Part shown: one piece after another, positions 1 to 11,499 of the stretch | How the letters are laid out: every line of letters starts with the position of its first letter | How positions within the stretch are numbered: the stretch's first letter is position 1 | Assembly (NCBI GenBank): GCA_015680685.1 | Contig: MNCI01035121.1 | Coordinates: forward strand, 316,550 to 380,549 | Reading direction: 5' to 3' | Length of the DNA: 64,000 nt | Origin: Gnetum montanum | Taxonomy: Eukaryota; Streptophyta; Gnetopsida; Gnetales; Gnetaceae | Notes under the pieces: model-generated | Seen by the model: only the letters and a program-made list of their open reading frames with translations | Databases searched by the model: none | What the model was told of the DNA's origin: nothing | Made by a program: the position numbers and the translations under genes

Positions 1-363
1 AAATAAAATCCTATTCCATGCACTGCAAGGTTTATCCAGGAAGTTCATCTTTATTTCCGTACACAACTTGTGTTCAGGTACAATGTTGCTCAAATAAATA
101 TCCATTCACTTTAGGACTCCTACTGCGGGCACATGGAAAATATTCTATCTATGGAGTGATCAATCTGCCAGAGTTTTCCTACTTCTAGCCTAGGATGAGG
201 AAACAAGGGAGAGCCACCTCTTATTTATAGATATGACGGCACACCGCGATATCGCAGGGGACGACACGATATCATGTACACGATATCACATGGGATGCAA
301 TATCATGACGTTCGCAATATCATGTATGTGATATCATGGCCCATGCGATATCGTGTCTCATCA
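1..363 (-). repeat. 3' LTR of element A, partial
   Basis: The sequence aligns with the right-hand parts of the LTRs at 16044-16915, 25105-25933 and 28883-29690 and ends in the same CTCATCA terminus (TGATGAG in element sense). The outer part lies beyond the window. It keeps a TATA box (TATAAATAA on the minus strand, 221-229) and seven GATATC-type palindromic units between 247 and 354. Confidence 0.9.
221..354 (-). promoter_or_regulatory. U3 promoter of element A: GATATC array plus TATA box
   Basis: On the minus strand a run of about seven GATATC or near-GATATC palindromes, roughly 15-22 bases apart, leads into TATAAATAAGAGG at 217-229. Exactly 18 bases separate the TATA box from the nearest GATATC, as in the other three LTR copies here. 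The array sits at the very start of U3, where upstream activating sites would be expected. That proteins bind it is inference. Confidence 0.65.
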
Positions 364-380
364 TACCCCCATGACTAAAT
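364..380 (-). promoter_or_regulatory. Polypurine-tract region of element A
   Basis: Directly inside the 3' LTR the element strand reads TTTAGTCATGGGGGTA and then the LTR start TGATG. The same sequence borders the 3' LTR of element B. The G run is short for a plant PPT, but the position is right for plus-strand priming. Confidence 0.6.
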
Positions 381-2109
381 GAAAACTTGTCCTTGAGTTC
401 CTTAAAAAATATTGGGAATGTATGAGATTATTGAGGTGAATGGAACTAATGGGATGACATGTGAATGGATCATCATTACAAGACTTGAAAAAACTGGTGT
501 TCATGACAACAAGGGTGAACACCTTATTACATTAACATCAGGCCTTAGTTGGCAGTTGAGAGAGAAGAGAGAAAGAAGTGTTGCTATTGCCAACACCAAG
601 ATTGTGCCTTTCATTGTCCATCCATAAGCATGCCATCGATCTTGCTCCTTGCATAGCTGCTTCCAGCACGGCTCCATTCCAAGTGTTTGCTCTAGATTCG
701 ATCCATTATTGCATGATTTCCATCTGCACACACAACACAATCATATATTAGCAAGGGTAAATGAATCATCATGTAATTAATACCTTTCTTCGGTGTAGGT
801 CCATTGGCTAGGTTTTGGTATGGCTAATTGTAGATTTGGGGATGTATTAATGATGACTGCCAAAGATGTAGGGGTTAGGAAAAAATTGAAAAAGTTGAGG
901 CTAGGAGAAAAATGAAAAAATTGGGCCCCGTACCCCCATGACTAATCGCGAACCTCCGGTACTATTAGAATGGAGAAATAAAAGGAGTAAGAAAGATAGA
1001 TAAAAAGGGAAAACTATGGCATCAATCAAATGGATGTCAAGATGGAAATGAAAAAAATAAAATTAATTGCAAAATGTTAAGGGAAAGAAGTTAACTAATG
1101 TCCCAAATAGGAATGTCAGTGGGTCCTCCCCAAAGCAGGCTCATGCCCTTAATGCCTTAACAAACCCACATTCAAAGAGTCCGTAGGCTCTGGGAATGTC
1201 ATTTGGAACAAGAGTTAAAGTCGTAACCACAAGAATTTATCAAAAAGAAAACAATGTATTTACCAAAATATACACTAATGATACAACCAGCAATGAGGTG
1301 AACAATTGAGAGAAGGATGGGGAGAAGAGAATGGAATGGAATCCCAAGAACAAGGTGGTGTACAGCCCCTTGTGTGTTTCATGATTAATGTGACTTGGAA
1401 AATCTCATTCCAACTCCAACCTTAAACAAACCATTGCCAGTGACTTTGCAGTAATGCATGTGGCCAAACCATCCTCTTGAAGTAACAAGAATGCCTTCTC
1501 CAAGAGTCACCACCATTCTGACAAAACAAGGAGAGAATGGGAAGTGAGAAGGGCTTTAGTTAGAGGGAACACTTTTGGTTCCATAACTAGTGCTTGTAGC
1601 CCAAGTTTATTTCGTCTAAGGGGTGTGCTTTGAATTATCACTTTGTTGCTTTTTTTTTGTATTGTGTTTTTATGTGTGAGAACCACACCATGCAAAGACT
1701 TCTTATTTTTATTGTCTCAGCTTCCGATAATTAGGTAACATTGGAATGGCAAGAAAACTCAAGATGAAAACATCCAAGCACCCAAGAGAATGGCCAACAC
1801 AAATGCATCAAGTTTTCTTGAAGTCACACCCTTTGCAATCCTTGAGTCCTGCCTTAGTTTGAGAAATGCCCAATCACCGATTCGTTAAAGTTCTTATTAT
1901 GAAGGAGACTGTACATTTCCAAGCCAAGAGAGACCATAGAAACTGGTGGATGGATGGATGAAGTGAACTCATTGCTTGCCATATCAAAAGAAACATACCT
2001 TAGTATCAACACCATAACTTTAAGGTAAAAACCAAACATTAGCAATCAATGAAAAATAGTTTATACCATTGGGAAGAACACTTATTGGATGACAAAATTA
2101 TAGGATGGT

Positions 2110-2147
<38 letters not shown>

Positions 2148-2340
2148 GAAAAGTATAGTGATGTTGTAAAACAAAAACAAGAAAAGTTAAAGAAAGTTGT
2201 AAAAAAAAAAACGTGTAAGACAAAAACGTGTAAAAAAAATGTGTAAAACAAAAACTTGAAAGAACTGAGGGCCCCATATGGTTAGCATAGGTGGCCATCT
2301 CCCCCATGAATGAGTGGAAAGGGAGAGATCTGAAATAATG
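381..2340 (-). other. Noncoding 3' region of element A
   Basis: About 2 kb between the pol side and the 3' LTR aligns with 16933-18840 of element B. Typical Athila elements carry an env-like frame here; I see no long frame on either strand. It contains a second copy of the PPT-like motif at 931-944 and a third near 2299-2310. Confidence 0.6.
2111..2142. repeat. (CA)n microsatellite
   Basis: About 15 uninterrupted CA dinucleotides occur in the 3' region of element A. The counterpart in element B, around 18637-18653, is shorter and interrupted, so the run expanded or shrank after the copies separated. Confidence 0.95.
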
Positions 2341-2500
2341 AGCACCTGTTTGAATTTCTTAAAACTGTCCAACTTCTCCCAATTGATGATCTTAGATTAA
2401 GGGGGGGAAGTTGGCGATGCTCATATTCCAATGTGTCTATGCCTTTGTTATTAGCATGGTTTGTCTCTTTAGTTTGTTCCATGCATATTTTTTTGCACTT

Positions 2501-3478
2501 TCAAGTAGCTGTCAACCATAGGGTGTCTACTACTTGTTGTGAGGTTGCTACATACAGGCATCTTTGTTTCAAAATTTTAAGGGCACACCTGTTACATGGA
2601 GGCATTTCCTCCATGTCATCACCCGATGAATCACTGTATGTGATGCATGGAACTTTCCTCTTCTCGATCTTTCCATAGATGTTTATCTTAGAAATTTCCA
2701 AGGAAAGATCACGGATCCTAAGGCATGCGTCTACTGTACTCAACCATGCCCTTCCCATTATAATTGGGAAGTTCCCTTCATTGTTGTTAACTTCTATCAC
2801 CAGGAAGTTAGCTGGGTAGGACCAACCACACACAGTGGTAACAATGTCCTCCACCAATCCCAAGGGAATGGTGATGGATTGATCTGCCAGCTCTAGTTGA
2901 ATGTTACTCTTCTTAAGTTGGGATAGGTTCTAGGCTTGATACATTTCTCATGAAATTAGGTTGACTATGGAACCTGAGTCAAGAAGAGCCTTATGTGGTA
3001 CATTCCTGGTGATTTGTAGATAGATGAAGGGACTCCCAGGGTCAGTTAGTTTCCTAGGAAGGTGGCCTACCTTGATCCAGTCGGTTACGGTATGCATTAA
3101 CATAACCGTATGCGTTAAGCTCTGTTGGATTGAAGGGTGCTCTGAAGTGTTAGATGGTGGAGGAGTGTACCTAGACTCAACCGCTTGTTGTTGCGAGAGT
3201 TTTTTTGGGCATTTGGTTCTAAAGAAAGGTCTTCTCTTTTTACAATTGTCAGAACCAGCAGCAGGTTGAATATTTACAGCTCTCGCAGCGTTACGTTGCT
3301 GCAGTTGAGTAGGGAGTTCCCCTTGCATTGTTGGAGCAGGGTGTATGAGAACTATAGGTGGAAGTGGTAAAAATGGAGTTGGAGGATGGGATGAATGTGG
3401 AATGTCTCTGGGAGGATAAGGAGTCCTCCTAAAGTACTCTCGAACTTGGTAGTGATGTTGGCGAGTTGTGTGACTCAT
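2501..3478 (-). pseudogene. Aspartic protease region of element A (Ty3/gypsy PR)
   Basis: Two open stretches in the same minus-strand frame, separated by a stop, encode the retroelement protease that cleaves Gag-Pol. The upstream stretch (2948-3478) begins with a proline-rich linker and ends in the active-site motif ALLDSGS, with D at about residue 167. The downstream stretch (2501-2863) has the flap and end region, including PIIMGRAWLSTVDACL, matching the usual YPIILGRPWL-type motif. Element B has the same arrangement at 21894-22448 with closely similar residues. The catalytic Asp is intact, but the intervening stop makes the copy non-functional. In frame downstream the sequence runs into the deletion that removed RT. 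Assignment to PR is secure. Confidence 0.85.
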
Positions 3479-3499
3479 AGAGTCACCTGGAGAAATTGG

Positions 3500-4383
3500 C
3501 TACTGCACATAATAACCATAAGGATTGGGCTGCCGGTAAGGGTACTGTTGTGTCGGCGATGGTATCCCCCATGACTGTGGGTATTTCCATTGCTGATGTT
3601 GTCCGATGGGTTGTGGTGGAGTTCCACTTGGATAGTATGTTAGTGGTTGGTGGAACTGCCTTGGGTTACCTTGTGGATAAGGTAACCTTCGGGGTGTTTG
3701 TTGTTTGTTGAGTCTTGGATTAAGTGCATACACCCCATACTCTTGTAAATGTGAGATGATTGGACAACATCCCTCGGGATGATCATAATGGTAGATCTCA
3801 CATCCACCATCATCGTCTATGTCTGAATCCACAACTTCATTAGAGATAGTAATTTTCCCCTTACCCTTGTTATGTGTAGGGCCTGAATTTCTTCGCTTTG
3901 TCTTATCTTTGTCACTAATTTATTCCACCTTAGACTCTTCTACAATTTTCAAGATAGTTTCAAGTCTGGAGTCTAAGGAATCCCATAATTGGTCCATCTT
4001 AGCCGATACCTCGGTTGTTAATTTTTGGATTAGTAAGGTTTTCCAGTTCACCAACTCTTTGAGTGGTGACTCATCCTCCTCATCACAAAATTTCACTTCC
4101 TTCTTTCAAAGGGAGGGATCATGGTTGTATTATTCTACACTTTCCCTTTTTCGTAGTTCACCTTCTTCTTTTGATACTTGTTCCAACAAGCTATGTACTT
4201 CATGGTCTCTAAGTTGTGAGAGTCTCCCTTGGGCATAAGTCCCAAGGGTTCTTCTAGTTTCATGCCTTAGCCCATCCACGATGTGGCAAAGTTGATCCTA
4301 CTGAGCATATCCATGGCCTAGGCAACGATGTAACAATGTATAGTAACGGGCCATGGCAGCATCCAAGGGTTCATGTTTTCATG
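3500..4383 (-). pseudogene. gag fragment of element A (C-terminal half)
   Basis: This is minus-strand gag sequence, in frame with the protease to its left. Residues 1-110 of the open part (3500-3832) carry a cysteine/histidine cluster, CEIYHYDHPEGCCP followed by IISH, then a Pro/Gln/Tyr-rich linker typical of the end of Gag. The remainder to 4383 aligns with element B 23110-23690 but has stops. The spacing Cx6Hx3CCx4H is not the usual CCHC knuckle. Similarity breaks off at 4383 within the capsid-like domain, so the capsid core and N-terminal domain are missing. Gag would form the cytoplasmic virus-like particle in an active relative. Confidence 0.75.
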
Positions 4384-5752
4384 CTTTTTCCCCAAAATTT
4401 GGGGGTAGGGCCATTTTTGTTAGATCTAGGCCAACAGATTCATCAAAATTAAATTCTAACAAGAACATACCCCTTTATTTTTGTGTGTTTTTGAATGGGT
4501 ATTGATCATGTTTTCTAGTTTTGCTATGTTTTTATGGCTATGTTAAGTTGGGTTTTGGCTTCTGAGCTTTTTACATGAAAGAAAAGCTTTTTACATGTAA
4601 GAAAAGCTTTTTACATGTAAGAAAATTGCAACATATTTTTCAAATTCAATGTTATTGGTTTGTACCTCTATATTTAAGCTTTCCAATGGCTATTTTCTCG
4701 CTTGATTTGGCTTTGATTTGGTTAAGTTATGGTTATTTTCCTAAGGTCATGCACTTAGGCATTTTATGCTATTTTTAGATTTTCATGTAAGTTCATGAAT
4801 TTTTTCTAAGAAAACAACATGGATTTGGGCTATTTTTTGGTTATGTTTAGGTAGGCCTTAGCTTCAGCTTTTCAACATAGGTGGAATCACTCTGTTTGGA
4901 TTAAAAATACTTTTATATGAATTTTTTATTTATCCTATTTTAAAAGGAGGTTTGTGTTGTTTTTAGATTTTTGTCCAAATTGGTGAATTTTTATTTTTAT
5001 TTTATTTTTTGCATAAAAAACAATGATTTTGAATTTTTATTAAGTGTGGATCCATAGGACTTGATTCTAGATTTCAAATGGTGGTGGAATCACTTTGTTC
5101 GGAGCTCAAACAATTTTTTTAGTGAATTATTTTACCAACTGTATGCGAAAAGTAGGTTAGTGGTAATGGCTATGGTTTTTTGCTAGCTTTGTCTATGTTT
5201 CATATAAAAATGGTCATGTATCTCTGGTTGTAATAGTCATGGTTATGAAGCTTGTGATTTTAGGATTCTTTCCACTATGTAATTACTGAAATTGGAGCTT
5301 ATATGAATTTTTAATGAATTTTTGGTTATGGTTGTATCATGGTTGTAGCACTTAACCCCTTTGAGGACAGATGTTGTTGACATGCTTAGAGATTAATCTT
5401 GTCAACTCCCATGATTTATGTTTTAAATTTGTTTTTCAAGAAAATTAAAGGATTTTTCTAGTTTTAGTAGGCTTTTTTCAATGGCTATATGCTTTTTTCT
5501 AAGTTTTAATGGTTTTTCTAAGTTTATGCATGGTTTAAACTAAGGCTTAATTCTAACTATAAATTTTTGGCTATTAAGTAAAAGGTTATGAAAGGTGATA
5601 ATAATGCATTTTTGTGGAATTTCTTAAGCTAACTTGAATAAACACATTAGAGCTTTTTACAGGGGCTAATTTCATCCCTAACTATAATGTTTTTTCAAAA
5701 CTTGTTAAGAAATTCTAATTGGTCATAATGTTTTTGCTTTGCTTCATGCAAG
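4384..5752. other. AT-rich stretch with no recognised gene
   Basis: No frame or domain is recognised. The sequence is T-rich and contains a 20-bp triplication at 4565-4624. It lies upstream of the spliced gene remnant starting near 5753, so it may hold that gene's first intron or promoter, but I see no convincing TATA box or exon. Confidence 0.4.
4565..4624. repeat. Three tandem copies of a 20-bp unit
   Basis: The unit AGCTTTTTACATGTAAGAAA is repeated three times at 4565, 4585 and 4605, with one base changed in the first copy. Each unit contains the palindrome TTACATGTAA in copies two and three. It looks like a small local duplication. Confidence 0.9.
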
Positions 5753-8700
5753 GTCTACTTGAAGCCCATCCTCATGATTGTGGAGTTGGTGGGAATTCTA
5801 TGCTATCTTCGCCATCCCAAGGCCAGCACCCCACTTCTTGACATGCCCTTGGGAAAGCTATTACTATGGTTCTAGCCTAGGATAAGGGAATTCCTTACCT
5901 ACATTCTACAAAAATTTAGTACGATGTTGTAGTCACACTTGTCCGTAGATGTAGTTGGGGCCATAGTGGAGACCTTGTTGCCTTGTGCATTTAGCCTGAC
6001 TGTCAAGTTTATTACTAGTAATCTACCTCCTAGGATAGCAAGGGAAACACTAGATGCCATTATCCCACATTCCCTTATGAAGATTTGGATGATGCCAGAG
6101 TATAACCGGTATAATGTTAACAATGCTTTGATAGTGGTGCATAGAGCTTACACATTATTCCAAAACTTGCTTGGCACTCTATATCATCTACCAGTGTAAG
6201 CATAGTTATTATAGTGTTTTTATGGCTTTATTAGCTACTTTTATTAACTTTCTTGATTTTATGAATTTCTTGCATTTTACCAAGTCAATGATCAAGGCTT
6301 GATCATTAATAATCAAACCTTGATAGTGGCTCAAATTTCCTTAGATGAAATCACCAAGGGCCCTTAGATTAGAACTATTATGTATCAATAGTTAAGAGGG
6401 GACTTTGATGCATGCAGTACAAGTTTAAACCTTGTATACAAGATCTGTAAGGATAACAAAATGATAAACAACTAGTGGGTGGATTCCACTAACTCCATGG
6501 ATCAAGCCCTTGTAGTTGGAACCTCCACTTAAACCACACCAAAGAAGAAGAAGAAAGGTAAACATAAAGACTATATCTTCTAATGTTTTATGGTTATAAA
6601 AACTTGCTTTGACTAGTTTCTTTGAATAGTTGTTAAACTCGCTTATGTTGATGCTAAAATTTGGTTGTTTGATTTGCAAGACCTTCTACCTTTGTTGATG
6701 CCACCATACCACTTTCAAGAACATGTCATGAGGATATCCTCATCATGAAGTTTGGTGAGGTGATACCAGCATAGGAGTGGATGAGGGAATAGGAACCTAG
6801 ATACGTTCAAGCACATATCTAGTGTGCAAGTTTGCTTAACATATTTTATGAAACCTATCCTTGTCATCCTTGCTACAGAGATGTTGCATGTCATCAACTC
6901 CTTCAATGAGAACATTGGTTATTTTAGAACCATCATTTGGAGTGTGAAGGTTAACATGGATATTGATGAGGGCCTTGTTTGCAACTAGATTGATGTCCTC
7001 GCTGACAAGGCAAAGGTTCCTCCCAGGATAGTGAAGGAATCAAGCCAACATGAATAAGTTTTGGAGTGTCTTGGTTCCAACATGGATCACTCCAAAATTT
7101 CCATGGATGGCTCCATAAACCTTGATGCAAAGAAATCATATCCTTTGTTCAGGTCTTGTAAATTTCCTAAACTATTATCCCAAAATAAGATTATTAACAT
7201 CGCATAGGGGTGGGCCTTTAAGAAGGTCCTAATGGATGGAACTAGGTTCAACTAGGTGGCTACTTTGGCTATTGGGCTTTAGGAGGAGATCATTAGACTT
7301 TACATGGATACCTCTACAATAATCGACATTCATTTTTGCAAGTTATTTGAAGAGGTTGGCAAAGTTTCTAGTGGTGTATAGAAATGGATGATGGATTCAC
7401 CAAAACCCAAGCTAACTTCATTAGGTTTGGATAAAGCAAATTTATCCAATGGTGCAGGCCTAGAGCTCACCAAAGGGGATGGATGATATGTTGTCCATTA
7501 CCACCAAGGATCTTAATGTTAGGCAATGTGAGTTCCCTAATAATATAGATGAAGAGGAGCCTCTCACATTTCTAGTGAGCATCCTAGAGGTCAAGCAATG
7601 ACATAGGAAGGTTAAAGGGGTAGGTAGGAAAAAACTCAAGACCAACCCTTCCTAAAGAAGCTTAAGCCATCAGAACAAGCCCTCACAGGTATGCTTTATT
7701 TAAGTTTGGCTATTTTATGTTTTAAAATTTATGGTTATGTTATGGTTTTGTGTGTTAATTTGTTTTTTATGTGCTATGATTGTAGATAAGAATTAGGTTA
7801 TGATAGCCCAATATATCGTAAATGAAGGGCAAAGGCATGCAAAATAGGCACTCCTAAAGTAACCTAAGGCTAAAGGATTTGCTAATGTAGATATAAACAA
7901 TCTGGATGCCTTGTTCAATGAGGTAGTTTTGGGTACATCCTCCATCATCATTTCAAAGGAAGAGGAGAAGGAGCCAGGTATTTCCATGCCTTAATGCTTT
8001 TGTTATATCTTATGGTTTAATTTTCATTTTCATCCTAATCATTTGATGATTGTTATGCTAATAGTAGTTCTTGAGCCACTATTTTAGCCTCATATTCCTA
8101 TGTTTTATGCAAAATCATGGGTGGGGACCCCAAACAAAGTGTAGTTCATGCATGGGATGGCTAAGGACATCATTAACTAGTTGCAATAGGTTACACCTAA
8201 GATAAGTAAGGGCTTTGTTTTATATGCCTAAGTTGTTTTGCTATGTTATAGGCTATGTTTTTATTATGGCTATCTTAGGTTGTACATTATGTTTATGGTT
8301 GTATTTCATGCTTGTGTAGTACCTTCTATGGAGTGGAACCTAAACTAAGATATGGAGACTGACTCCTTGCCTAAGTTTCCCTTTGATGTATCTAGTGTAT
8401 CCTTTAAGTTGTATGAGGTTGCTACTAATCTAGCAATGTTGTGTGAAAAAATATCATGGGAGCTAGAGAGGTCCAATGAATCTTGATGGAAGGAAGTTGT
8501 GCCCTTAAGGGAAAAGACTTAAAGGTAGGAGGAGATGATTAGAGATCTCCAAGTCTACAAGGCCTTTATGGAAGCCAAAGTGGCTAACTCATGGGAATTG
8601 AGGACTAAGGAGATCATGTGGGTCCATTATTGACATACCATTCAGGACAAAGTAGCAATTTTATAGGAGATGGAGGAACAATAGATGTAGATGGACCTCA

Positions 8701-9300
8701 TCTTCCAAAAGCTGGAGGACTGGAAAGATCACTATGCTTGGGTCCTATAGTGGGGTAAGAAACAAAAGGCCCACAAGTGATAGTACAAGGTGGATCATGG
8801 GACCTACCTCAAGTGGCATAAGGATGAGTCAATTGAATGGTGCAAGAGAGAGTTGGTCATCTAGGGGATCCAAGCAGAGAGTGTTCATCAAAATTTTGAG
8901 AGTACTCTCATAGTGGAGCAATCCCCTACTTCTCAGATTACCAGTATTGTAGGCAAGACCTCTACATTGACTATTACCTAAGAGCCATTAACATGGACTG
9001 TGATAGATAGGACTAGCATCCTTTCTAGCATTGATCTTGCAAGTGTTGACAAGGTTAATATGATGGTGGACCATATCCTCCATCATTTGGAGGGAGGCCT
9101 TTCACATCTACCCTTGGAGTTTATGGAGCTAGAATTTGCATAGGTTATATGTATTTTATGTATTAGTTCTTTTTGTTTTAAGTTATGATTTTGGCTATTA
9201 GTTGCTAACTGGCTATGCATTGTTGTATTTCAAGCATCATAAGATATTGGTGACTCTAGTAGCAAGGGTGAAGATGATCCACCACTTCTTCCTATAGATG
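5753..9300 (+). pseudogene. Spliced FCP1-like (NLI-interacting-factor type) gene remnant, copy 1
   Basis: This multi-exon plus-strand remnant matches copy 2 at 60537-64000 in order. The first recognisable exon starts after a pyrimidine-rich tract ending in AG (5751-5752) and reads KPILMIVELVGILC, resembling the KPILVLDLDGVLC start of plant FCP1/NIF HAD phosphatases. Next come segments like REFL, a SHLS-VVGAIVETLL helix and NNALIVVHRAYTLFQNLLGT, matching the family's NTLLIDDSPYKA-NPP region with the acidic pair lost. Likely splice points are GTAAGC near 6196, CAG/GTATGC near 7688, AG near 7785, GTATTT near 7978 and AG near 9232. Later exons carry a WKD-YA-WGK-like segment shared with copy 2 and an acidic, Ser-rich tail. 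Stops are frequent. It lies antisense to the Tat gag-PR at 10-13 kb, the position of antisense ORFs in Tat-lineage elements. Confidence 0.55.
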
Positions 9301-9609
9301 CCCCTTAGCATCCTCCATCTACTCATTTTCAATGTGTTGGTTATATTACTTTTATTTTCATGTTGATGGCTAAAGTTAGCTAATACTAAGTTATAAGTGA
9401 TTGTTATTATTATTTTTTTTTTGAAATTTTTTGCCACATAGTGTGGCCATGGATATGTATGTTATGGATAATTTAAATGTAAATTTAAAATTTTGGTTTC
9501 ATTTTTGGCTATATATTATTCTTATAATCCATGTTGTAAATGGTATATATGTTGTGAATGGATATGTTTATTTTTTTGGTTATAAAGTTAAATGGCTAAA
9601 CAAAAATAT

Positions 9610-9925
9610 CATAAAAGAGATGTTTGCCAATTTTAGGCCATGGCAAGCACAAGTTATATTGTTTTGCTAGTTTAAGGCCATGGTGGGCCACGTTGCATTG
9701 TCTTTGCTAGTTTAAAGCCATGGTAGGCCATGTTGCCAGTTTAAAGTCTTAGCGGACTATGATGCCAGTTTAAAGTCTTAGTGGACAATGTTGTGTGATT
9801 ATCTTTGCCATTTTAAGGCCATGGTGGATCAAGTTGTGTAATTATCTTTGCTAGTTTAAGGCCATTGCTGGCCATGTTATGGAATTATCTTTGCAAGCTT
9901 AAGGCCATGATGGGCCATGTTGAAA
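9610..9925 (+). repeat. Hairpin-type tandem array TR1
   Basis: About seven degenerate units carry the core TTTAAGGCCATGGTGGGCC, spaced 45-70 bases apart. Each core can form a 4-bp stem around a 6-base spacer: GGCC/GGCC in several units and AGTC/GACT in one. Related arrays occur at 40.4, 46.6, 49.5, 54.8 and 58.8 kb. The array lies between the antisense gene and the Tat protease, the 3' untranslated position where Tat/Ogre/Retand elements are known to carry tandem repeats. Confidence 0.8.
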
Positions 9926-10139
9926 AAGAAACTTATATTTTTTTGTGATTTTATGTTTTAAAGCTTTTAAGGCTTTTTTTTATGTTTATAACATGAGTAA
10001 AAGTAAAGAAACAAGAAAGAATGTAATAAATAAGTAAAAATGCAAATGAAAGTAGAAACTTAGTCTCTATGCATAAAGAGTAAAAAAAGTACATAAAAAG
10101 GTATAACAAATTAGGCTACATGGCTATCGGTGCATCTGG

Positions 10140-11020
10140 TTATAAGGGCATGGGAAGGTTAATGTGCACCTCACTTGTGTAGATTCTTTCTAATCTTTGA
10201 AATATTAGGAAATGATTAAGATCTACTTTACACAAGTTTGTATTTACCATCACCTTCACTAATGATGTTAATAAGGAGTTCATCCCATAACACATCCTGT
10301 TACTTATCGTTGTCATCATTGGGTTATTGCTCTCTCTTGAGTTGATGGGCTTCATAACTAGGAGTTTCCTCCTAAAGCTCCACCTCAAACCCCTGATCTA
10401 TGTTCACATTGTTGATAGCTAGGGGAACTACGCTATCACCATGGATGATGATTTCACCTCCCTCATAAGGAAGGTGAATTTCTTGATGGATGGGTGAGGA
10501 CATAGCCTATAATTAAGCCAACCAAAGGCTTCCTAGGATAACGTCGAATCACAGTGTCTCCACCACCAAGAAATTAGCAATCATGGGGAATTATTTTCCT
10601 ACCACAAAGCCTAAGGAGATAAACCCCTTGACAACAATACTTGATCCATTAAAGGATTTGAGAGCTATAGTTGATGTAGGCTGTAATCACTTGGGTAGGC
10701 CTAAGCATTCAAAAATGGTACATGGGATGATGTTAGTTGTGGCTCCATCATCAACATGCACTCGATGTACTTTAAACTACCCTACATGTGTGGTCATGAA
10801 TAGAGGATCTCTAGTTACTTTGCCATTTTTGGGAATAACCTTAATTTCACGGTCACAAAATAGTAGGGATGTTGACTTCTCCTCCCTTGGTGAAGGAGGA
10901 ACCATCATTACATGGATGGCTTTCTCATTAGTGGAGATGTCCACACTAACAAGGATGGAAGCTAGCATTTTGACTAATGCCTCACGATGTATGGTAGAAG
11001 TCATGATTAGGTTATACAAG
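10140..11020 (-). pseudogene. Tat-type protease remnant, copy 1
   Basis: Read on the minus strand, 10777-11019 encodes a stretch aligning with the better preserved plus-strand copy at 45542-45943. Shared features are a REALVKML/YKDALAQLL segment, STNEKAIH against TNKKSIH, and CDREI against CDSEV. The following active-site region (about 10690-10790) is recognisable only across a frameshift; where the other copy reads VDDGSTINMVPF, this one reads MEPQLTSSHVPF. Polymerase sequence should follow, but similarity to RT is absent and the tandem array TR1 comes instead, so pol appears deleted. The role would be Gag-Pol processing. It is inactive. Confidence 0.6.
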
Positions 11021-11499
11021 CTTAGAGTTATATTCTTTTACTTGAGGGATTGCCTAACTTGATCCATTGCACTAAGAAAGTTTTCATCATTAGCCATGGG
11101 CTTGCCACCTCAATTATGCTTTAATTCCTCCATGTAGCCCAAAATGCGAACATCAGCTTTAGGTTGTGGTTGTTGTTGGGGATTTTTCTCACTGTTATAG
11201 TTATGGACTTTGGTGTCCTCCTATGGATTGTTGGTTGAAGTAGGTTGGATAAAGAAGGTTATGGCTATAGCTAAAATGGGAGTGGGCCCACTTCCTTTCA
11301 TGCCTTTGTCTACTTTTCACCCTTGTTATTGGGCTTTTGCATATGCTTCTTCCTTTGCTTAGTTGAAGTTTTTTGGTTTTCAATCATTGGTTTTGAGGAA
11401 GAGTTAGTAGCATTAGCCATCATAGGAGGTCATTGTGTAGTCTTTTGGGCTGCATCTTGTTGGGTTGTCTTAGTCATCTTGATGATAAAAGAATCCTTC

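Larger units (their letters stand above)
1..4383 (-). mobile_element. Element A: 5'-truncated, internally deleted Athila-like LTR retrotransposon
   Basis: This is a minus-strand Ty3/gypsy element of the same family as element B at 16044-25933. In plus coordinates it shows the end of the 3' LTR (1-363), a polypurine-type junction, about 2 kb of noncoding 3' region, protease (2501-3478) and gag (3500-4383). It lines up with B throughout, except that the counterpart of B positions about 18840-21660 (RT, RNase H, integrase) is missing, with the junction near 2341. Similarity to B stops near 4383, inside the gag capsid region, so the gag N-terminus, PBS and 5' LTR are absent. The LTR is cut by the window edge. 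It cannot move by itself. Family membership is clear; whether the pol deletion predates insertion is unknown. Confidence 0.85.

Noticed and set aside
2039-2307. Overlapping frames on both strands
   Set aside because: They are products of the CA microsatellite and A/T-rich tracts in the noncoding 3' region of element A.
3819-4238. 139-residue plus-strand open frame rich in Ser
   Set aside because: It is antisense to the gag of element A; the minus strand is the one that matches element B.
10583-11062. 159-residue plus-strand open frame
   Set aside because: It is antisense to the Tat protease remnant, whose reading agrees with the copy at 45542-46207.
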